Below are positions 41,076 through 50,345 of a DNA stretch of 64,000 nucleotides, piece by piece. Location of the stretch: contig NZ_JAYGIN010000010.1 of the NCBI RefSeq assembly GCF_034931005.1, forward strand, positions 101,779 to 165,778. Reading direction: 5' to 3'. Source of the DNA: Arcicella sp034931005. Its GTDB lineage: Bacteria; Bacteroidota; Bacteroidia; Cytophagales; Spirosomataceae. A model generated the notes under the pieces. That model did not search any database and was not told the origin of the DNA. It worked only from the letters and a program-made list of their open reading frames with translations. Position numbers and translations under genes: made by a program. Position 1 is the stretch's first letter; every line of letters starts with the position of its first letter.

Positions 41076-43022
41076 ATGAAAGCTAAACTATTTTTATTGC
41101 TCGCACTCATTTTCAGCATTTCGTTAAATGCTCAACAAAAAATTATCACAGGAAAAATTACCGACCAAACGGGTTTGTCCATTCCAGGAGTTTCAATCAT
41201 AATAAAAGGTATTCCCACCAATAAAATATTAGGAACTACAAGCGATTCTAAAGGACAATACACGCTCAAAGTAAACAAAAATGACACTTTACAGTTTTCG
41301 ATGGTTGGTTATTTAATCCAAAAAATTAAAATAGGTACTACTAATACTATAAATGTTACCCTCATTGCTGATACCCAACATTTGGAAGAGGTTGTTGTGG
41401 TTGGTTATGCCACACAAAAAAAACAGGACATAACAGGAGCTATTTCAGTGATGCAACCCAATACAAAAAGCTCAAAAATCAAAGCAAAAGCTATGGTAGC
41501 TGGGGGTTCTTATGATGTATATTCAATGCCCGCTCCGTCAATGCCTCCACGCATGGTTCCCGAAGCAATTGCTGATAATGAAGAATATAAAGCTGAAAAA
41601 GAAATAGGTTTCAAAGCTACCGACAAAGACCCGCAAACTACTTTTTCAATTGATGTGGACAGAGCGGCTTACACAAATGTGCGTCGTTTTATCATGCAGA
41701 ATGGACAATTACCGCCCAAAGATGCCGTAAGAATTGAGGAAATGATTAATTATTTCGACTATAATTATGCACAACCGAAAGGTAAAGACCTAATCAATGT
41801 TGAAACTGAAGTTTCGGATTCTCCTTGGAATAAAGGCTTGAAAATCTTGCATATAGGTTTGCAAGCAAAGACTATTTCGACTGATAATTTACCTGCATCA
41901 AACTTGGTTTTCTTAATTGACGTTTCAGGTTCTATGTCTGACCCCAATAAATTGCCTTTGGTAAAAACAGCATTCAAATTATTAACTGACCAACTGCGTG
42001 AAAAAGATAAAGTTGCCATTGTAGTTTATGCGGGTGCAGCAGGTTTAGTACTGCCTCCAACTTCAGGGAAAGAGAAAAATAAAATCAAAGATGCTTTGGA
42101 TAATTTGTCGGCGGGTGGTTCAACTGCTGGCGGTGCAGGTATTGAGTTGGCTTACAAAACGGCTTTTGAAAATTTCGTAAAAGACGGAAATAATCGGGTA
42201 ATTTTAGCAACCGATGGCGACTTCAATGTAGGGGTTTCAAGCAATACTGATTTAGAAAAATTAGTCGAAATCAAACGTAAATCAGGTATTTTCCTTTCGG
42301 TTTTAGGTTTCGGAATGGGTAATTATAAAGACTCAAAAATGGAAACTTTATCCGACAAAGGAAACGGAAATTACGCCTATATTGATAATTTATTAGAAGC
42401 CGAGAAAGTGTTCGTCAAGGAATTTGGCGGTACACTTTTTACGGTGGCAAAAGACGTAAAATTACAGTTAGAGTTTAATCCAAAATACGTAAAAGCCTAC
42501 CGTTTGATTGGCTATGAAAACCGTACTTTGGCAAATGAAGATTTCAAAAACGATGCAAAAGATGCAGGCGAAATGGGTTCTGGACATACCGTAACTGCCA
42601 TTTATGAAATTATTCCTACGGGCGTTGAAAGTGCTTTTTTACCTGATAAATTAAAATATCAACAATTGACTAATACCGTTGTTGGCACAAATTCAAATGA
42701 GGTTTGTATGGTAAAAATCAGATATAAACAACCCAACGAAGACCAAAGTGTTCAAATGGAAACCGTTGTGAAAGACGTAAATCATGTCATTCATAAAACT
42801 TCTGAAAATTTCAGATTCTCTGTTGCTGTGGCAGAATTCGGTTTATTACTCAGAAATTCAGACTTTAAAGGTTCTGCAACTTATGAACAAATTGAAAATT
42901 TAGCTAAAAATGCTATCGGAAAAGATTCAGAAGGCTATCGTGCAGAGTTTTTGAGATTGGTAAAAACTGCTAAACTATTGGATAAAACTGAAAATAGAGA
43001 GGTGGCAAAGGGAAATGAGTAA
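41076..43022 (+). CDS. VWA-domain protein with N-terminal TonB-receptor-like module
   Basis: 648 aa. Signal peptide (1-20); carboxypeptidase-regulatory-like domain (about 22-97); then LEEVVVVGYATQKKQDITGA (103-122), the signature that opens the plug of SusC/RagA receptors; Pro-rich linker; YfbK-type N-domain; VWA with MIDAS DVSGS (Asp282, Ser284, Ser286) at about 275-450; and a C-terminal DUF3520-like region. A receptor barrel is absent. Probably a surface or periplasmic metal-dependent adhesion/assembly protein. Divergent from the sigma gene at 40333-40920. Confidence 0.9.
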   Translation: MKAKLFLLLALIFSISLNAQQKIITGKITDQTGLSIPGVSIIIKGIPTNKILGTTSDSKGQYTLKVNKNDTLQFSMVGYLIQKIKIGTTNTINVTLIADTQHLEEVVVVGYATQKKQDITGAISVMQPNTKSSKIKAKAMVAGGSYDVYSMPAPSMPPRMVPEAIADNEEYKAEKEIGFKATDKDPQTTFSIDVDRAAYTNVRRFIMQNGQLPPKDAVRIEEMINYFDYNYAQPKGKDLINVETEVSDSPWNKGLKILHIGLQAKTISTDNLPASNLVFLIDVSGSMSDPNKLPLVKTAFKLLTDQLREKDKVAIVVYAGAAGLVLPPTSGKEKNKIKDALDNLSAGGSTAGGAGIELAYKTAFENFVKDGNNRVILATDGDFNVGVSSNTDLEKLVEIKRKSGIFLSVLGFGMGNYKDSKMETLSDKGNGNYAYIDNLLEAEKVFVKEFGGTLFTVAKDVKLQLEFNPKYVKAYRLIGYENRTLANEDFKNDAKDAGEMGSGHTVTAIYEIIPTGVESAFLPDKLKYQQLTNTVVGTNSNEVCMVKIRYKQPNEDQSVQMETVVKDVNHVIHKTSENFRFSVAVAEFGLLLRNSDFKGSATYEQIENLAKNAIGKDSEGYRAEFLRLVKTAKLLDKTENREVAKGNE

Positions 43023-43027
43023 AATAC

Positions 43028-43062
43028 AAAAATCCGTTTAGAAAGTATCTAAACGGATTTTT
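43028..43062. terminator. Bidirectional terminator
   Basis: AAAAATCCGTTTA and TAAACGGATTTTT, 13-bp perfect stem; the stop codon of the Rpn gene (43063-43065) lies in the T-run. Confidence 0.85.
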
Positions 43063-44043
43063 TTAAGATAATAAAGCTCTTGTTTCTTTCACAAATTCAA
43101 TGTCTATTCCTACTAATAATGCTATCTTTTCATCTGAAAAATCAGTTTGAGTTAGAAGATTTACAGTAAACTTAGTTTTCTCTTCTTTTTCTTTGATGCT
43201 CATCCCTTCTTCTCTGCCTTCTTGTAGTCCAGTTTCTCTTCCTTCTTCTCTTCCTTCTTTTAGTCCAGTTTCTCTTCCTTCTTTTCTCGCCATTCGTCTT
43301 TCTCTATCTAATACAAATTCTTTTAAGCCCATGGTGTTCGGTCGGTTTGTGATTTTATCTAATTCTATATCAAATTTATCAATTAATTCTTTACTTTCAA
43401 ATCGTACATATAGTTTTAAAAAGCGTAGAAGTGCAGTTATTCTTTCCTTTGAAAATTTTTTTGCGTAGAGTTTTCTAAGCAATTGCATTTTCAAATCAAA
43501 CAAAGACTTTTCAGAAATCTTACCTTTCTTCAATGCTATCAAAACTACTAACATGACTGATGCAAAAGGATTATCACTCATTTCAAGTTCTTTTTCATCA
43601 GCATCCAACACTTTGTAAACATTGAATTTGAATTCAACAGAAGAACCAATAAATTCTTTTTTATACGTACTTGGATGAAAGGATTTATTTTTATCGGTCA
43701 AAATCGCCAGACTGGTAACATCTCGGTCATATTTATCCAAAATACGGTAGTAATATTGAAACATCCGCTTTTCAAATACTTTATCTGTGCTTCCTTGTAC
43801 TTCAATATGTACCAAAACCCATTCATCTTTCCCTGATTTGCGATAGACCTTTATTAATTTATCTACATATTTAGGGCTAAATTCGTCAGGATTATTCGGA
43901 AAAATTTGCTCTAATTCTTTATCTAAAAAAGAGATTTTACGGTTAAAATCAAAAACTTCTTCAGCATTCGGGAAAAAGAATTTCAAAAAATCATCGGAAA
44001 GGTCTTCAATAAGTCCTTTCCAAAGGGCATCATCTCTTTTCAT
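43063..44043 (-). CDS. Rpn-family recombination-promoting nuclease
   Basis: 326 aa, PD-(D/E)XK nuclease of the Rpn/transposase_31-like family. The core has a D..IKVYRKSGKDEWVLVHIE stretch (Asp...Glu-x-Gln). The C-terminal part carries tandem EGRETGLKEGREEGRETGLQ repeats (DNA repeat at 43195-43285), then a short helical tail. Related proteins promote RecA-independent recombination. The repeat is known to vary in length in such genes, so it may be a slippage site. Confidence 0.88.
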   Translation of the reverse strand: MKRDDALWKGLIEDLSDDFLKFFFPNAEEVFDFNRKISFLDKELEQIFPNNPDEFSPKYVDKLIKVYRKSGKDEWVLVHIEVQGSTDKVFEKRMFQYYYRILDKYDRDVTSLAILTDKNKSFHPSTYKKEFIGSSVEFKFNVYKVLDADEKELEMSDNPFASVMLVVLIALKKGKISEKSLFDLKMQLLRKLYAKKFSKERITALLRFLKLYVRFESKELIDKFDIELDKITNRPNTMGLKEFVLDRERRMARKEGRETGLKEGREEGRETGLQEGREEGMSIKEKEEKTKFTVNLLTQTDFSDEKIALLVGIDIEFVKETRALLS

Positions 44044-44094
44044 TTATTGATTTTAGGTATTGAACATTAAAAGGGCAGTGTTATATTTTAAAAA

Positions 44095-44346
44095 CTATTT
44101 CACTTCTTCGTAATCTACATATTCTCCACCCCCAAAATTTTCTGATTTTTTTCCGTTTTTTTTCGGAACAAAATCAATATCTATCTCTCCCTCACGCTTT
44201 TGTTGAGTTTGGTACGCTTTTTGTTGATGCCGCATATCCTGTTGAGCCTTATTAACTTGGGTCACAATGAAGCCTTTTAATGCCCATTTTATCAATTTAG
44301 GCAATATATAGAAGATAACAGCGAGTATTATTATGAACTTAAACAT
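44095..44346 (-). CDS. DUF4834 small membrane protein
   Basis: 83 aa: one N-terminal TM helix (FKFIIILAVIFYILPKLIKW), a helical Gln/Lys linker, and a C-terminal motif GGGEYVDYEEVK, all as in DUF4834. Function unknown. Confidence 0.85.
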   Translation of the reverse strand: MFKFIIILAVIFYILPKLIKWALKGFIVTQVNKAQQDMRHQQKAYQTQQKREGEIDIDFVPKKNGKKSENFGGGEYVDYEEVK

Positions 44347-44556
44347 GGTCTTTGAAATTAAAATTAGAGAAAGAAAAGGGTAAAATGGATAAATTTGCTC
44401 TTACTCTTATCAATTATAACATTGTTCTTTGGAAAATAACGTTAAAATTACGAATTAGTTTACTCCACAATATCCTTTTTTATGAAGTTTTTACGAGTGG
44501 TCGTATCGTTATATGAATAGAAATGATAAATTCGCATGAATTTATAACCCTATCTT

Positions 44557-45045
44557 ATGAAAAATTGGCTTAAAAATCTGTTGTTTGTATTGTTTTCATT
44601 CATTTTCTTAGGACTTGGAATGTTGGTAGCTGAGATTTTTATTCGTGAAAAAGGAAATCCACTCAAAGACCCTAACTTTTTAGCTCAAACTCCTGTTGAT
44701 ACTGTTACTATCACGAATATTACTGCTTTAGATTCAACGCAAGGTTGGGTAAATGATACTATCGACTTATCAGCTCCCACACCACAATCTACTGAAACAA
44801 AGCCAGTTACCACTAAATCAAATAAAGAAAAAGAGTATTTGGTCATCACAGGAATGTTTGGACAGAAGGCAAACGCTAACCGTGAAATTAAAAAATTGAA
44901 AGACTTAGGATATGCTGACGCATATATTTTTTCAAAATCTTCAATGAATGCAGTTAGTGCGGGGCATTTTGAAAAAGAAGAAGCTCAAAATGTTGCTCAA
45001 ACACTCAAAAACAAAGGTTTTCAGGCAATTGTGAAACATGAGTAA
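44557..45045 (+). CDS. SPOR-domain protein
   Basis: 162 aa with an N-terminal membrane anchor (NLLFVLFSFIFLGLGMLVAE), a Thr/Ser/Pro-rich periplasmic linker, and a C-terminal SPOR domain (about 93-162; YLVITGMFGQKANANREIKK, AGHFEKEEAQNVAQTLKNKG) that binds denuded peptidoglycan at division sites. Confidence 0.9.
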   Translation: MKNWLKNLLFVLFSFIFLGLGMLVAEIFIREKGNPLKDPNFLAQTPVDTVTITNITALDSTQGWVNDTIDLSAPTPQSTETKPVTTKSNKEKEYLVITGMFGQKANANREIKKLKDLGYADAYIFSKSSMNAVSAGHFEKEEAQNVAQTLKNKGFQAIVKHE

Positions 45046-45239
45046 CTAAAGCATTATTCAAATCAATATCATTGATTTAGCCAAAAAAGGCACTCTAACT
45101 GCCGTTTGCTTAATCTCCGTTTAATTTCAGTCCCTAAATTTGGTGATTCAAACAATAATTTGTTATTTCGGACGTGTTTGAAAAAACATTTTCATATTCA
45201 ATAACAGTCTTTTACCAATTTAATTTAAAATAACATCAA

Positions 45240-45578
45240 ATGAGCAAGTTCGATGAAGCAATTGAGACCTACCAAGAGTCTCTCAAAGATTTAGGTATCA
45301 CTATTGATGCCGACCTACTTACAGCAGTCGCTAAAGGTTTAGGCCCTTCTATTTACAATGCAGACTCATCAAAAGTATCTTCTTCTGACTCAGAGGAAAT
45401 TGCACGTGTAAAGAATAATTTCCTTATCGGAAAGTTAGGTTTAGCCGATGGTCCTGAGTTAGATGCTGCTATTGACAGCGTTATTGAACAATTAGGAGCA
45501 TCAAATCGTAACAAATACAGAGCAGTATTTTATGCTCTTTTAGTGATTAAATTAGGTCAAGAATCTTTTTACGCATAA
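45240..45578 (+). CDS. DUF2853 protein
   Basis: 112 aa, all helical, matches the DUF2853 pattern (KFDEAIETYQESLKDLGITI; NKYRAVFYALLVIKLGQE). Cytoplasmic; function unknown. A weak sigma-54-like site is 140 nt upstream (45088-45104) but I do not rely on it. Terminator at 45594-45636. Confidence 0.88.
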   Translation: MSKFDEAIETYQESLKDLGITIDADLLTAVAKGLGPSIYNADSSKVSSSDSEEIARVKNNFLIGKLGLADGPELDAAIDSVIEQLGASNRNKYRAVFYALLVIKLGQESFYA

Positions 45579-45593
45579 TCACAGCGAAATAGA

Positions 45594-45636
45594 AAAAACA
45601 AAAAATCCATCCTACAAACGTAAGATGGATTTTTTC
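45594..45636 (+). terminator. Terminator of DUF2853 gene
   Basis: AAAAATCCATC and GATGGATTTTT with 12-nt loop and T-run. Confidence 0.82.
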
Positions 45637-45745
45637 TCTAACAACAACAATAATCGACAGCCCCCCGACCGTCCATTTTGTCAAACTATTACCTAACCTA
45701 AATATATATTTTTAATATTATGCGAGTTTAAAAAACGCCTAATAC

Positions 45746-46342
45746 TTATTTCTTCCCTAACAATTCTCTTTGTTCTACTTTCAACTTCAACTTTCTTTCT
45801 CCTGTTTTTGTCTTCAATCTGATAGTATAGTCTCCATTTGGAAGTGAATAACCTGGAGAGATAAACACCTCATTATCACCTAAATTCATGATTTCGAAAG
45901 GTACTCCCATGCCTGATTCTGTATTGAAATAGACCTGTAAATCTTTATTTGACTCAACTTTCAGCCTTACAACATCTCCTCTTTCTGAACGTGACATTGA
46001 AATAATAGAGAAAGATTCGGTTGGAGAACCAGCTACCGCAGCATTTGAGCTACTAAAAAAAGTTCCATTTGCTGATGTGTGATACCCATAACGCTCTAAA
46101 ACGTCAGAAGTTTTGCCCAAAATAGCGTTAGCAGAGGCAGATTTTGCCAATTGCTTTGCCATAAACTTGGCATTTGTATTTTTTTCTAAGTGATTAGCTG
46201 AAGGTCTATTCGCAGGGGCAACTGACGTGTTTGCGTCGTTAGTTCCTACATTACGAAAAGTATCAAAAGAATTTGAAGCATTGATAAAAGCCACTGAAGC
46301 TAAGATTAGCCCCGCAGTGAGCAATGTTTTAACGTTTTTCAT
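45746..46342 (-). CDS. Small secreted beta-sandwich-like protein
   Basis: 198 aa, signal peptide (MKNVKTLLTAGLILASVAFI). Middle region low complexity (Asn/Ala/Ser), C-terminal half has regularly spaced strands (RSERGDVVRLKVESNKDLQV; YTIRLKTKTGERKLKLKVEQ), resembling a C-terminal fibronectin-like or sorting-type domain, but not a T9SS signal I can confirm. It has a near-consensus sigma-54 promoter 36 nt upstream of the mRNA start codon region. Confidence 0.78.
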   Translation of the reverse strand: MKNVKTLLTAGLILASVAFINASNSFDTFRNVGTNDANTSVAPANRPSANHLEKNTNAKFMAKQLAKSASANAILGKTSDVLERYGYHTSANGTFFSSSNAAVAGSPTESFSIISMSRSERGDVVRLKVESNKDLQVYFNTESGMGVPFEIMNLGDNEVFISPGYSLPNGDYTIRLKTKTGERKLKLKVEQRELLGKK

Positions 46343-46389
46343 GGGTTGGTTACTTTTTAAAATCCTACTTTGGCGATGTCTTATCTAAA

Positions 46390-46405
46390 ACAATTTTCGT
46401 GCCAA
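46390..46405 (-). promoter_or_regulatory. Sigma-54 promoter of the 198-aa secreted protein
   Basis: Reverse-strand TTGGCACGAAAATTGT: TGGCACG, 4 nt, TTGT against consensus TGGCACG-N4-TTGC, one mismatch. Start near 46378, leader about 36 nt. Confidence 0.7.
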
Positions 46406-46433
46406 AATTTTATTGTTATTTGATAAGAAAAAA

Positions 46434-46482
46434 GTAAAAAAAAAAGACTTCAATCTGAATTTCTTCAAACCGAAGTCTTGAT
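46434..46482 (-). terminator. Terminator of mraY
   Basis: AAGACTTC (46444-46451) and GAAGTCTT (46472-46479) with further pairing inside, followed on the reverse strand by a T-run of about 12. Confidence 0.82.
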
Positions 46483-46560
46483 TTTATCGTAGGTAATAAA
46501 AATGGATTTGTTACAAGCAAATTTTACAATCCTAATTTGGCGATTAGTTGTTATTTGCTT

Positions 46561-47775
46561 TTATCTCATTTTCAATGTTACCAATGAAATAACAACCAAC
46601 AAAATACAAATAATCCAGAAACGAGTTACCAACTTAGCTTCGTGATACCCCTTTTTCTGAAAATGGTGATGTAATGGTGACATCAAGAAAACTCTCCTAC
46701 CCTCTCCAAATTTTTTCTTGGTATATTTAAAATAACTCACCTGTATAATTACCGACAATAGTTCAATCAAGAAAATACCACATAAAATAGGAATCAATAA
46801 CTCTTTACGAATCACAATGGCAAGCGTTGCAATTACGCCTCCTAACATCAAACTTCCTGTATCGCCCATAAATACTTGTGCAGGGAAGGAATTGTACCAC
46901 AGAAAGCCAATACAAGCCCCAACAAAGGCGGCACAAAAGACCGCTAATTCTCCTGAATTGGGGATGAACATTACGTTTAGATATTGCGAGAAAACTTTAT
47001 TCCCAGAAACATACGCTAAAACTGCCAAACCAATTCCAATAATTACCGACGTGCCTGCCGCCAAACCATCAATACCATCGGTGATATTAGCACCATTAGA
47101 AACCGCCGTAATAATGAAAATAACCGCAATCACATAAACAATCCAAGTGTATTGGTCTAAGCCTAAAAAATCGGGGATTAAATTACTATAATCAAACTGA
47201 TTATTTTTTAAAAATGGAACGGTAGAAATTAAAGATTTTGAATCGGTAAATTTTTGTACTTCTCCAATATTTGAAGCAATTTTTGCTTTCTCATAAAAAC
47301 GCACTTTTATATCGTCATTGAACCACATGGTTAGTCCCACAATTAAGCCTAAACCAATCTGTCCAACAATCTTAAACTTTCCAGATAGTCCTTCTTTATT
47401 TTTTTTAAAAACTTTGATATAATCATCTAAAAAACCAACTCCACCAAGCCAAAGAGCAGTTACTATCAGCAAAATGATATAAATATTATGAAGTTTGGCA
47501 AACAGTAAAGTGGGAACAAGTAAGGACAATAGAATGATAAAGCCACCCATTGTTGGCGTACCTTTCTTTTGCATTTGTCCTTCCAAACCTAAGTCTCTAA
47601 TGTCTTCTCCAATTTGCAATTTTCTAAGAAAGTTAATTACAGTTTTTCCCCATATTGCAGCTATTCCAAGCGAGGTAACCGTTGCGGCAAAGGCCCTAAA
47701 AGTAATGTATTGAAAAAGTCCAGCACCTGGAAAATTGAAGTGCTTATCTAAATAATCAAATAAATAATATAGCAT
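46561..47775 (-). CDS. mraY: Phospho-N-acetylmuramoyl-pentapeptide-transferase
   Basis: 404 aa, ten TM helices. Catalyses lipid I formation in peptidoglycan synthesis. Motifs: GTPTMGGFIILL, LDDYIKVFKKNKEGLSGKFK (DDxxK), NGANITDGIDGLAAG (NxxxxxDGxDG), FMGDTGSLMLGG and SPLHHHFQKKG. Longer than E. coli MraY because of an insert at about 150-205, common in Bacteroidota. It lies outside any dcw-type cluster in this window. -7 promoter element at 47803-47810. Confidence 0.96.
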   Translation of the reverse strand: MLYYLFDYLDKHFNFPGAGLFQYITFRAFAATVTSLGIAAIWGKTVINFLRKLQIGEDIRDLGLEGQMQKKGTPTMGGFIILLSLLVPTLLFAKLHNIYIILLIVTALWLGGVGFLDDYIKVFKKNKEGLSGKFKIVGQIGLGLIVGLTMWFNDDIKVRFYEKAKIASNIGEVQKFTDSKSLISTVPFLKNNQFDYSNLIPDFLGLDQYTWIVYVIAVIFIITAVSNGANITDGIDGLAAGTSVIIGIGLAVLAYVSGNKVFSQYLNVMFIPNSGELAVFCAAFVGACIGFLWYNSFPAQVFMGDTGSLMLGGVIATLAIVIRKELLIPILCGIFLIELLSVIIQVSYFKYTKKKFGEGRRVFLMSPLHHHFQKKGYHEAKLVTRFWIICILLVVISLVTLKMR

Positions 47776-47802
47776 GATTTTGTGGATAGATTAAATATAA
47801 AA

Positions 47803-47810
47803 CAAAGTTA
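47803..47810 (-). promoter_or_regulatory. Predicted -7 element of mraY
   Basis: Reverse-strand TAACTTTG; the -33 region (near 47830) is degenerate. Confidence 0.4.
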
Positions 47811-47836
47811 GGTTATTAATAGCAATATCGAAAAGA

Positions 47837-48298
47837 CTAAACGCCAAACTGCATAAGATGGTGGTCGAGGTGCTTATAAAACAAATTATTCCATTCGTCA
47901 GCGGTCATTTTGCCAAATGAAGCAGATTCTTTATTATCAAAATAAGCAACTCCTGATTTTTCTGTTCGTTGAATATAAGCTAAAATACGATTTTTTTCTT
48001 GCTCAAAATCACGAGCATCTTTGATGATAAAAGCGGGAGCTGTTCCTGAATTTTTCTTGTAAGGGGTTCTTGCATCGGTCAATTTTCCTTTGAGCAGCAA
48101 CTTCAATAAAAACCTCACAGGCAGAGGCGGACGCTTTGTATTTGGGTCAAAAGCTTGGTCATAAGCTACGCTACAATGAGCCAACATTTGCCCCACGTCC
48201 ATTTTACCCCACTGAGGTGTAGTTTTGGCTGTAAGTTCATTTATTCTTGCCGTAAGTAATTTGGTAGTTTCTGGTTCAAAAATGTTTAGAATAGTCAT
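47837..48298 (-). CDS. DUF1569 / DinB-like protein
   Basis: 153 aa, helical bundle of DinB type: WGKMDVGQMLAHCSVAYDQA (His likely metal ligand), DADDKKN-like middle, and HLDHHLMQFGV at the C-terminus with metal-binding His residues. Function unknown; often putative metal-dependent thiol transferases. Starts about 22 nt after its predicted TSS. Confidence 0.85.
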   Translation of the reverse strand: MTILNIFEPETTKLLTARINELTAKTTPQWGKMDVGQMLAHCSVAYDQAFDPNTKRPPLPVRFLLKLLLKGKLTDARTPYKKNSGTAPAFIIKDARDFEQEKNRILAYIQRTEKSGVAYFDNKESASFGKMTADEWNNLFYKHLDHHLMQFGV

Positions 48299-48325
48299 TT
48301 TGGGAGGATGGGGATAATTTTACAA

Positions 48326-48357
48326 CAAATGTATCAATTTAAACAAAAAAGCACAAA
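48326..48357 (-). promoter_or_regulatory. Predicted promoter of the DUF1569 gene
   Basis: Reverse-strand TACATTTG (48326-48333) and TTTG (48354-48357), 20 nt apart. The -33 box lies in the stem of the atpC terminator, so the two elements overlap. Confidence 0.5.
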
Positions 48358-48378
48358 CTCCGAAGAATTTGTGCTTTT
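48347..48378 (-). terminator. Terminator of atpD-atpC
   Basis: AAAAGCACAAA and TTTGTGCTTTT, 11-bp perfect stem, T-run on the reverse strand. Confidence 0.85.
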
Positions 48379-48481
48379 AGTTTAAGTTTTGTAACAAGTG
48401 TTATGTAATAAGTATAAAAAATAGTGAAGTATATTTCTTCCCTAAATTTTTTGATACCTAATACTTAGGACTCTATACAAC

Positions 48482-48712
48482 TTACAATACCGCTTCTGCT
48501 AATACAAGAATTTTGTTGTTTAATACTTCTACAACACCACCATCAATGGTAAACTCTTGTTTGTCAGCCGCCAAAGTGCCTTTGCCTAATGTCGAAACTA
48601 CGGCAGCGTGGTCTTTCAAAATTTGAAAAGAACCATTAGTGCCAGGTAAAGTAACTACGTCAACTTCACCAGAGAACACTTTTTTATCGGGAGTGATAAT
48701 TTCTAAATTCAT
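48482..48712 (-). CDS. atpC: ATP synthase epsilon subunit, short form
   Basis: 76 aa: only the N-terminal beta-sandwich (MNLEIITPDKKVFSGEVDVV; GSFQILKDHAAVVSTLGKGT). The C-terminal inhibitory two-helix domain is absent, which is usual in Bacteroidota. Cotranscribed with atpD, separated by a repeat-rich 115-nt gap. Confidence 0.93.
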   Translation of the reverse strand: MNLEIITPDKKVFSGEVDVVTLPGTNGSFQILKDHAAVVSTLGKGTLAADKQEFTIDGGVVEVLNNKILVLAEAVL

Positions 48713-48827
48713 TTTTTTATCAGTTAGCAGTAAACAGTTAGCAGTAAACAGTTATTAGTAAACGATGCTCAATAAAATTATTGGGAATCCATAACTAATA
48801 ACTGTTAACTAATAACTGATAACTGAA
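48713..48827. repeat. Degenerate AGTTAGCAGTAAACAG repeats between atpD and atpC
   Basis: Direct copies 'cagttagcagtaaacag' on the left and inverted 'ctaataactgttaactaat' words on the right form a long imperfect hairpin between two co-regulated genes; it could tune their ratio. Confidence 0.7.
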
Positions 48828-50345
48828 TTATTTTCCTGCCTCAGCAATCAATCTTTCTCCTTTTGCGATAGCGTCTTCGATGCTACCTACTAAGTTGAAG
48901 GCTGCCTCTGGAAGGTGGTCATACGCTCCATCAATAATTGCATTAAAGCCTTTGATTGTATCGTTAATATCAACTAATACACCTTTCAAACCTGTAAACT
49001 GTTCAGCCACGAAGAATGGTTGAGATAAGAAACGTTGTACACGTCTTGCACGTGATACTACTAATTTATCTTCTTCTGAAAGTTCATCAAGACCTAAGAT
49101 GGCAATAATATCTTGTAATTCTTTATAACGTTGAAGAATCTCTTTTACACGTTGAGCTGTGTTATAGTGAACATCTCCCAAAACCTCCGCAGAAAGAATA
49201 CGTGAAGATGAATCAAGAGGGTCAACGGCTGGATAAATACCTAACTCGGCGATTTTACGAGATAATACCGTCGTAGCATCTAAGTGAGTAAAGGTTGTTG
49301 CAGGAGCAGGGTCAGTTAAGTCATCGGCAGGTACGTAAACCGCTTGTACCGAAGTAATTGAACCTCTTTTTGTTGAAGTAATACGCTCTTGCATAGCACC
49401 CATTTCCGTAGCAAGTGTTGGTTGGTAACCTACCGCTGAAGGCATACGACCTAAAAGGGCTGATACCTCAGAACCTGCTTGAGTAAAACGGAAGATATTA
49501 TCAATGAAGAAAAGGATATCACGACCTTGGTCTTCTCCTTCTGCATCACGGAAATATTCAGCAACTGTCAAACCTGAAAGGGCAACTCTTGCTCTCGCTC
49601 CTGGAGGCTCATTCATTTGACCGAATACCAAAGTAGCTTGAGAACCTTTAAGAGCTTCTTCATCTACTTTAGATAAATCCCACTGTCCTTCTTCCATGGC
49701 GTGTTTGAAGTCTTCTCCGTAACGAATTACGTTTGATTCAATCATTTCACGCAATAAGTCGTTACCCTCACGAGTACGCTCACCCACACCAGCAAATACT
49801 GAAAGACCTTCGTAAGCCTTTGCAATATTGTTGATAAGTTCCATGATTAATACAGTTTTACCTACACCAGCACCACCGAATAAACCAATTTTACCACCTT
49901 TTACATAAGGAGCAAGTAAGTCAATTACTTTGATACCTGTGAAAAGCACCTCAGTTGAAGTTGCCAATTCGTCATACTTTGGAGCAAGACGGTGAATAGG
50001 CATTCCTTTAGAAGACTTTGGTTGAGGAATACCATCAATTGCCTCACCAACTACGTTGAAAAGACGACCTTTGATGCTATCACCAGTAGGCATTGACATT
50101 GGTTGCCCTAAGTCTATTACCTCTTTACCTCTTTGAAGTCCTTCTGTTCCTTCCATTGCAATGGTACGAACACGGTCTTCACCTAAGTGTTGTTGTACTT
50201 CAAGAATTACTTTGGTGCCGTTGGCTTTTGTAACCTCCAAGGCATTCAAAATTGCGGGGAGATGAGAGTCTGCACCCTCGAAGCTCACGTCCACAACCGG
50301 TCCGATTACTTGCGTAACTTTTCCTTTATTGACTGCATTTGCCAT
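48828..50345 (-). CDS. atpD: ATP synthase F1 beta subunit
   Basis: 505 aa, usual length. Walker A GGAGVGKTVLIMELI, DELSEEDKL-type C-terminal region, GERTREGNDL, and the catalytic Glu/Arg of the beta type; nothing truncated. In Bacteroidota atpD-atpC are often split from the other F1Fo genes, as here. -7-like TAATTTTG at 50462-50469 on the reverse strand. Confidence 0.98.
   Translation of the reverse strand: MANAVNKGKVTQVIGPVVDVSFEGADSHLPAILNALEVTKANGTKVILEVQQHLGEDRVRTIAMEGTEGLQRGKEVIDLGQPMSMPTGDSIKGRLFNVVGEAIDGIPQPKSSKGMPIHRLAPKYDELATSTEVLFTGIKVIDLLAPYVKGGKIGLFGGAGVGKTVLIMELINNIAKAYEGLSVFAGVGERTREGNDLLREMIESNVIRYGEDFKHAMEEGQWDLSKVDEEALKGSQATLVFGQMNEPPGARARVALSGLTVAEYFRDAEGEDQGRDILFFIDNIFRFTQAGSEVSALLGRMPSAVGYQPTLATEMGAMQERITSTKRGSITSVQAVYVPADDLTDPAPATTFTHLDATTVLSRKIAELGIYPAVDPLDSSSRILSAEVLGDVHYNTAQRVKEILQRYKELQDIIAILGLDELSEEDKLVVSRARRVQRFLSQPFFVAEQFTGLKGVLVDINDTIKGFNAIIDGAYDHLPEAAFNLVGSIEDAIAKGERLIAEAGK

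Noticed and set aside
45088..45104. Sigma-54-like AGGCACTCTAACTGCC upstream of DUF2853
   Set aside because: First base of -24 and TTGC differ from consensus, leader would be long; kept only as a weak possibility.
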